Positions 23,456 through 26,891 of a stretch of DNA of 26,891 nucleotides are shown piece by piece (the first letter of the stretch is position 1; every line of letters begins with the position of its first letter). Source of the DNA: a virus. Below the pieces are notes generated by a model, which was not told the DNA's origin, searched no databases, and worked only from the letters and a program-made list of their open reading frames with translations. Location of the stretch: positions 1 to 26,891 of the IMG/VR virus record IMGVR_UViG_3300044684_000375; one strand, written 5' to 3'. The position numbers and the translations under genes are program-made.

Positions 23456-24088
23456 TCAACCACCCACAGAACTGAAACCGGCCGCCGTGAGAAATTTGGG
23501 GTTCCACAGCTTGCCACCTGAAACGCAGTCATTGCCGTAGGACACCACACCACGCCACCACTCGAGCTTGGCTTCTGCCTCTGCAACTGCCTGCCGATCA
23601 CCAGATGACTTCGCGTCCGTGACCTTTTGTGTGGCCTCCGTAATGTTCCGGTCTTTATAACTCGCCCAGTCCATGCCGTGCGCCTTGATAGTCTTGAGGC
23701 ACGCAGCAAGACCCTGGTTGTGTGCAATGAAGAGGTAGGCACGCATATCGTCTGCATTGTATGAACGAACAGCACCCATGATGTAGTGGTGCCGCTCTTC
23801 CGTCAATTTTGCGAACACGATTGTGTTTTCTTCGGCATCGTACGGATCCGCGTCTGCCATACCAACGTGGATCATCTCTTCTTTGCTGATCTGATACAGC
23901 CCCATCGAGATGAACCCAGTGACTTCGGTATCCTTCTCGTTGACAGTGAGGTCCGTTTCGTGTTGTGCCGTTCCCAGAGCGTACCGCGGGTCCACGCCCG
24001 TATGGAGGCACCACAATCGCACTACTTCTTGTGGAGCAATGGTGACCCGGTGCCCTTCTGGTAGGAACTCCACTTTCCGCTCTGCCAT
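23456..24088 (-). CDS. Lytic transglycosylase (SLT/lysozyme-like) domain protein, lysin candidate
   Basis: 210 aa, ATG with AAGGAG 5 nt upstream, 2 nt after the preceding stop. Residues 38-46 (L-G-T-A-Q-H-E-T-D) give the catalytic Glu (E44) position of SLT lysozyme-fold enzymes, followed by F-I-S-M-G-L-Y-Q-I-S (59-68), the GLMQI-like block, D-P-Y-D-A-E-E-N (81-88) and A-H-N-Q-G (122-126), the AYNAG-like block. This is the standard order in soluble lytic transglycosylases that cut peptidoglycan. No signal peptide or membrane segment. It may be the endolysin, or a virion-associated lysin. Confidence 0.75.
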   Translation of the reverse strand: MAERKVEFLPEGHRVTIAPQEVVRLWCLHTGVDPRYALGTAQHETDLTVNEKDTEVTGFISMGLYQISKEEMIHVGMADADPYDAEENTIVFAKLTEERHHYIMGAVRSYNADDMRAYLFIAHNQGLAACLKTIKAHGMDWASYKDRNITEATQKVTDAKSSGDRQAVAEAEAKLEWWRGVVSYGNDCVSGGKLWNPKFLTAAGFSSVGG

Positions 24089-24090
24089 GG

Positions 24091-24402
24091 CTACTCCTTT
24101 TTTTCGTCGTCAGCCGGCAACCGCAGACCCCAAACGTGGTCACGGTCAATTACGAACTCACGCCCATCGGCGTCGGTGTATATGGTCCAGTTGGCCTGAT
24201 CAGGAACGTCTATGATCTCCAGCTGTGAAGCAATGCCCGATGCTCGTTTTCCGAGCTTCTGAACTACCTCAACCAGCCTCGAATGGCTACGCAGCTTTGG
24301 GTCAGACTCGTATGGAAGGGAGCACTCATCGAGTTCGAGCATGGAGCGTGTGCGGTCTGAGAGCTGAAACCAACCACCGCGCGTGTTGATTACGACTTTC
24401 AT
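24091..24402 (-). CDS. Conserved phage protein of unknown function (MKVVIN family)
   Basis: 103 aa, ATG with GAGGT 5-9 nt upstream. The start M-K-V-V-I-N-T-R-G-G-W-F-Q-L-S, the middle D-P-K-L and V-V-Q-K-L-G-K-R-A-S-G, and L-E-I-I-D-V-P then Y-T-D-A-D-G-R-E-F-V match a widespread phage/bacterial protein of about 100 aa that I recognise by pattern. No function is established for it to my knowledge. Confidence 0.65.
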   Translation of the reverse strand: MKVVINTRGGWFQLSDRTRSMLELDECSLPYESDPKLRSHSRLVEVVQKLGKRASGIASQLEIIDVPDQANWTIYTDADGREFVIDRDHVWGLRLPADDEKKE

Positions 24403-24410
24403 GTGTTACC

Positions 24411-24644
24411 TCAATCGTCTCCGTCCTCGTCCTTGTCCTCGATCAGTAGCGAATTCTTGACCGCGTCGATAATCCGAAGGAGCCTGTTCAATTGCCGACG
24501 AACAACACGCTTCATCGGCCCTATGCTGTCACGAAGCTTTGTCACCTCGGAGGTCACATGGTCCGCCCGGCCATGCAGAGCTTCCACCTCTTTTTCAAGT
24601 TTTTCGAGACGTTCCTCTACCGAAAGCTTGGTTGGGTCCGACAT
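24411..24644 (-). CDS. Small coiled-coil protein
   Basis: 77 aa from the ATG at 24644; a TTG at 24680 preceded by GGTGGA would add 12 residues. Heptad-like S-V-E-E-R-L-E-K-L-E-K-E-V-E-A-L near the N-terminus, a basic R-V-V-R-R-Q-L-N-R-L-L-R, and an acidic end (D-K-D-E-D-G-D-D). Likely oligomeric; role unknown. Confidence 0.55.
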   Translation of the reverse strand: MSDPTKLSVEERLEKLEKEVEALHGRADHVTSEVTKLRDSIGPMKRVVRRQLNRLLRIIDAVKNSLLIEDKDEDGDD

Positions 24645-24688
24645 AATCGGATAATGCCCTGCAGCTGCACTAGCACGCAAGATGCTTC

Positions 24689-24713
24689 CACCTGCGACAA
24701 ATTGCCGCAGGTG
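24689..24713 (-). repeat. Intergenic inverted repeat (hairpin) before the coiled-coil gene
   Basis: CACCTGCG (24689-24696) and CGCAGGTG (24706-24713) form an 8-bp stem with a 9-nt loop in the roughly 100-bp gap between two genes. No U tract follows. If the TTG start at 24680 is used, its GGTGGA lies partly in the stem, so the hairpin could modulate translation. Confidence 0.55.
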
Positions 24714-24746
24714 ACCACGCTAATGAGCTGGTCGGGCCACCCATAC

Positions 24747-25070
24747 CTAATTGATCTCCGCCTGAGCTAAAGCGTCTTTGAAGAAGAGGTATCCATTACG
24801 CGGCCCGTCAACAATGTTGCACGCGACCGCGAACAGGGAAGGGAAATGTTTGCCCGTATCCTGACGCAACCACCCCTTTGAGGTACCACGGATAATGTAT
24901 TTCTTACCCATGTACGGGCGCACGAGCCGCACACCAATCAAGCTCGTCGCAGTACGGGGAACTAATCCACGCTCCTTCAAACGCTTCAGCTGTGCATCCA
25001 TCTTCGCTACGGTCACGATTCGCGGTTTTGGAAGCCGGTAGACTCGCGTTCGTCGCTTGTTTGTAGCCAC
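24747..25070 (-). CDS. DUF2924-like protein
   Basis: 107 aa from a GTG at 25070 with AAGGGAG 6 nt upstream; an ATG at 25103 is an alternative inside the previous gene. Residues 55-100 (G-V-R-L-V-R-P-Y-M-G-K-K-Y-I-I then G-K-H-F-P-S-L-F-A-V-A-C-N-I-V and N-G-Y-L-F-F) follow the DUF2924 layout (GxxLxRxYxGxxHxVxV...G...YxSLSxIAxxITG...GPxFFGL). DUF2924 has no clear function but is common in mobile elements and phages, often near recombinase genes. Confidence 0.6.
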   Translation of the reverse strand: MATNKRRTRVYRLPKPRIVTVAKMDAQLKRLKERGLVPRTATSLIGVRLVRPYMGKKYIIRGTSKGWLRQDTGKHFPSLFAVACNIVDGPRNGYLFFKDALAQAEIN

Positions 25071-25081
25071 GCTGCTCTCCC

Positions 25082-25492
25082 TTATTGTGTCGCGGTCTTC
25101 CAACTCGTGTCGCCGGTCTCAGACTCGAACTGCTTCTGAATGGCTCGCTGACGCTCCATAGAGCTTTTCACCTCCTGAGCCGTCAGTGGGGGTGGTTCCC
25201 GCCCCTGAGATGGGGTAGCCCGTGGGTCTGCTTTTTCCGTGGGAACGATTTTCGCGAGCGGATCGCGCACACGCTTGGAGAGATACTGCATGTGCCCATC
25301 TGGGCACTCGTGGCCTTTGTACTTGCCATCCTCATAAATCGCTGACGCCGTTTTGTTGCAGGCGTAGCAAGGACGATCTGCGTCGGCTACCTCACGCTCC
25401 TTTTCGAGACGGGCCAATGCCAAGCGGACATGACGCTTTCGGAGCTTCATGATGCGGAGGATAACTGGGTCCTTGCGCCAATCTTTGCTCAT
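25082..25492 (-). CDS. 136-aa protein with zinc-binding Cys/His motif
   Basis: Start at ATG 25492 with GAGG upstream; the frame open to 25558 overlaps the previous gene. Helical basic N-terminus (I-L-R-I-M-K-L-R-K-R-H-V-R-L), then P-C-Y-A-C-N (C42, C45) and H-E-C-P-D-G-H (C63, H67), a likely zinc site. C-terminal part is Pro/Gln-rich and helical. Function unknown. Confidence 0.6.
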   Translation of the reverse strand: MSKDWRKDPVILRIMKLRKRHVRLALARLEKEREVADADRPCYACNKTASAIYEDGKYKGHECPDGHMQYLSKRVRDPLAKIVPTEKADPRATPSQGREPPPLTAQEVKSSMERQRAIQKQFESETGDTSWKTATQ

Positions 25493-25500
25493 GGGAGACC

Positions 25501-25962
25501 TCAGCGTCGACTTGCACGGATCTTGTTGAGCACGCCCTTGATGTCCGGTCCTACCCATCCCGGAGGCTTCAGGCGTTTCCCATCGGCGCGAACGGGACCA
25601 TCTTTTTTTCGCATATTTGCATTGTGAACTTCGTCGAAGAACGGTTCAGCGTCGACGCCCATGTCTTCGAGCGTACCGTAGGTGACGACGAGAGTGTCAA
25701 TGCAGCCGTCTATGGCCTCTTCGAGGTTGGGCTTGTCACCGTCGACAAGGCCCTCACGTTTTTTGAGAACACTGGCGATCTGCTCCAAAGCAATCGCCAC
25801 AGCCTTGGAGGTCCCAACGAGCGCACACAGCGTCTCAAAAGGCTCCTCCATCATGAGAGCGGCGCGCAGCTCTCCGTTGCGGATCATAGGCTCCGCAGGA
25901 GACGTGGGCATGAAGACGACTTCCTCGTGGAGCTGTCTAACCTGAAGCTGTGGTTTGTGCAT
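25501..25962 (-). CDS. MazG/HisE-like nucleotide pyrophosphohydrolase
   Basis: 153 aa, ATG with GAAGGAG 6 nt upstream. The all-alpha NTP pyrophosphatase layout is visible: an E-E-P-F-E-T-L helix (39-45), E-E-A-I-D-G-C-I-D-T-L-V-V-T-Y-G (81-96) with acidic metal ligands, and F-F-D-E-V-H-N-A-N-M then D-G-K-R-L-K-P-P-G-W (108-136), the strongly conserved tail of phage PRA-PH/MazG-like proteins. It hydrolyses nucleoside triphosphates to monophosphates and PPi; in phages it may adjust nucleotide pools or lower host alarmone signalling. Substrate not known here. Confidence 0.75.
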   Translation of the reverse strand: MHKPQLQVRQLHEEVVFMPTSPAEPMIRNGELRAALMMEEPFETLCALVGTSKAVAIALEQIASVLKKREGLVDGDKPNLEEAIDGCIDTLVVTYGTLEDMGVDAEPFFDEVHNANMRKKDGPVRADGKRLKPPGWVGPDIKGVLNKIRASRR

Positions 25963-25988
25963 CGCATTCTCCTTCGTCGCTGTTCACA

Positions 25989-26195
25989 TCAATTCCAGAG
26001 GGGAGGCGGGGTTTTCGGTGCCGGTCCTTTACCAACCCACGTCAAGTCAAGGGAGACGTGGTCTGTACCGTGCTCTTTGATGAAGTGATCCTGGACGGAG
26101 CCCATGACCGTCGTGGCAGACCACGCACGCTGGCAAGTCTTACAGCGCAATTCCCAGTTCTTGAGATTGGAGGGATTGCGACGACCCCCGCCCAC
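25989..26195 (-). CDS. Small C2H2-type zinc-finger-like protein
   Basis: 68 aa from a GTG 3 nt after the upstream TAG. L-R-C-K-T-C-Q (C18, C21) and D-H-F-I-K-E-H (H37, H42) give a C-x2-C-x15-H-x4-H spacing, close to a classical zinc finger. The tail is Pro-rich. Function unknown; nucleic-acid binding is possible. Confidence 0.55.
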   Translation of the reverse strand: MGGGRRNPSNLKNWELRCKTCQRAWSATTVMGSVQDHFIKEHGTDHVSLDLTWVGKGPAPKTPPPLWN

Positions 26196-26198
26196 GAG

Positions 26199-26450
26199 CT
26201 ACGCGTCTTCCAGCGCTGTACGAAGCGCTTGCGTGATGGTCGGAGCTTTCACAACGCGCTGCACGTGGTCATGGGTCTTGAAGCGCAGCTCGACGAGCCC
26301 ATCAACGTTGTCGATGAGGATCAAGGGTGAGTTGTGCCGTGAACGCAGCATCGACGCCAAAGCATCCGCGTCGTCGCGAACACGAGATTCGTGATCACCA
26401 AATCGAAACACACCCTCATCGAGGTCTTTCTGGGTACCGCTGACGAACAT
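26199..26450 (-). CDS. Uncharacterised 83-aa protein
   Basis: ATG start without a strong Shine-Dalgarno. Contains A-D-A-L-A-S-M-L-R-S-R-H-N-S-P-L-I-L-I-D-N-V-D-G (residues 28-51), and helical ends. No family recognised. A competing frame over its 5' part is discussed under findings. Confidence 0.5.
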   Translation of the reverse strand: MFVSGTQKDLDEGVFRFGDHESRVRDDADALASMLRSRHNSPLILIDNVDGLVELRFKTHDHVQRVVKAPTITQALRTALEDA

Positions 26451-26503
26451 GCTGTTAAGTAGAGCACCAACAGCATCAGCCGTCCATAAAAATCAACATC
26501 GGC

Positions 26504-26767
26504 TCATAGGCAGCACGCGTCTCGGTAACCACACCTAAGGCAGCAGTAAGCACCATGTACGGGCTGCATCTCCGCGAAGCAGTACGGGCAGCGCGTAGAA
26601 AAATCGAGGCCACGAATGGCCTCACGTGCGTCGCAGATGTAGCCGTGATGCACCATCAACTCGACGTATCTCCGACGGTCGCCACCCGACTCTTTCCACA
26701 GCTGGAAGGGTGATGGCTTCCCCTCGTCGGGCGCTGCTGGTAACATCTGAACATCACGATTCTTCAT
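26504..26767 (-). CDS. 87-aa zinc-ribbon protein at the divergent boundary
   Basis: ATG start; weak Shine-Dalgarno. C-P-Y-C (C60, C63) and C-C-L-R-C-G (C75, C76, C79) form a zinc ribbon near the C-terminus, which ends A-C-C-L. The N-terminal half is helical with a W-K-E-S-G-G-D-R-R-R-Y segment. It is the first gene of the leftward block, 30 bp from the plus-strand gene at 26798. Confidence 0.6.
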   Translation of the reverse strand: MKNRDVQMLPAAPDEGKPSPFQLWKESGGDRRRYVELMVHHGYICDAREAIRGLDFSTRCPYCFAEMQPVHGAYCCLRCGYRDACCL

Positions 26768-26797
26768 GAGGACCAGTAAAACAAACAGGAGCCACAG

Positions 26798-26891
26798 ATG
26801 GCAATATTCGATGTCATCGGCGTATATGAAAACGCCAAAATCACGGCCCCTCCCTTCAACCCGGCAGCCTTAGTCAAGTTTGCGCAGCCCC
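26798..26891 (+). CDS. Partial plus-strand gene, first 31 codons
   Basis: ATG with AGGAG 6 nt upstream, open to the window end (M-A-I-F-D-V-I-G-V-Y-E-N-A-K-I). It is the only convincing plus-strand gene and starts a divergent unit. Too short to identify. Confidence 0.6.
   Translation, partial: MAIFDVIGVYENAKITAPPFNPAALVKFAQP

Noticed and set aside
1-26891. CRISPR arrays, tRNA genes, insertion sequences
   Set aside because: No regularly spaced repeats, cloverleaf-like sequences or transposase genes were noticed by eye; a tRNA scan could not be run.

Overview
The window is a stretch of a tailed double-stranded DNA bacteriophage genome (or prophage). It shows the head-assembly vocabulary of such phages: a portal, an SPP1 gp7/Mu F-type head morphogenesis protein, a prohead protease, a scaffold-like protein, an HK97-type major capsid protein and a head-tail connector. 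Genes are densely packed, with many 1-4 bp stop/start overlaps, clear Shine-Dalgarno sites and almost no intergenic DNA. No bacterial housekeeping gene, tRNA, integrase or large terminase was recognised, so the host and the lifestyle cannot be fixed. The very large extra genes inside the head operon suggest a phage with a roomy genome.

Layout: everything except the last partial gene is on the minus strand, so transcription runs from right to left. About 26.8 to 23.0 kb is an accessory block of small genes: several predicted zinc-binding proteins, a MazG/HisE-like nucleotide pyrophosphohydrolase, a DUF2924-like protein, a coiled-coil protein, a widespread phage protein of unknown function and a lytic transglycosylase-like lysin. 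A signal-peptide protein follows, closed by a strong UUCG-loop terminator at 22473-22504. Between 22.4 and 19.3 kb come a very basic small protein, a cysteine-rich protein, a ParB-like protein, two small proteins and a beta-rich structural candidate.

From 19.3 kb to the left edge is the head module: a 606-aa Cys/His-rich protein, the portal, an HNH-type homing-endonuclease-like gene wedged between portal and next gene, a 318-aa protein, a fibre/decoration protein, a 339-aa protein, a 1270-aa SNF2 helicase, the head morphogenesis protein, a PI3/4-kinase/HipA-like kinase, the prohead protease, two small decoration candidates, the scaffold candidate, the major capsid protein with an inserted FN3/Ig-like domain, a terminator, a small acidic protein, a metallopeptidase-like protein, the connector and one partial gene. 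The right edge carries the start of a divergent plus-strand gene, which marks an operon boundary.

The most unusual content is the set of enzymes embedded in the head operon: SNF2 ATPase, kinase-like protein and metallopeptidase-like protein. The helicase also shares an 18-residue motif, with 19 bp of DNA identity, with the 606-aa protein encoded just before the portal. Together these suggest, but do not prove, a set of virion-associated proteins that act on DNA or host targets at ejection. The window has no gene-free stretch above 300 bases; the longest is about 165 bases around the 22.48 kb terminator.
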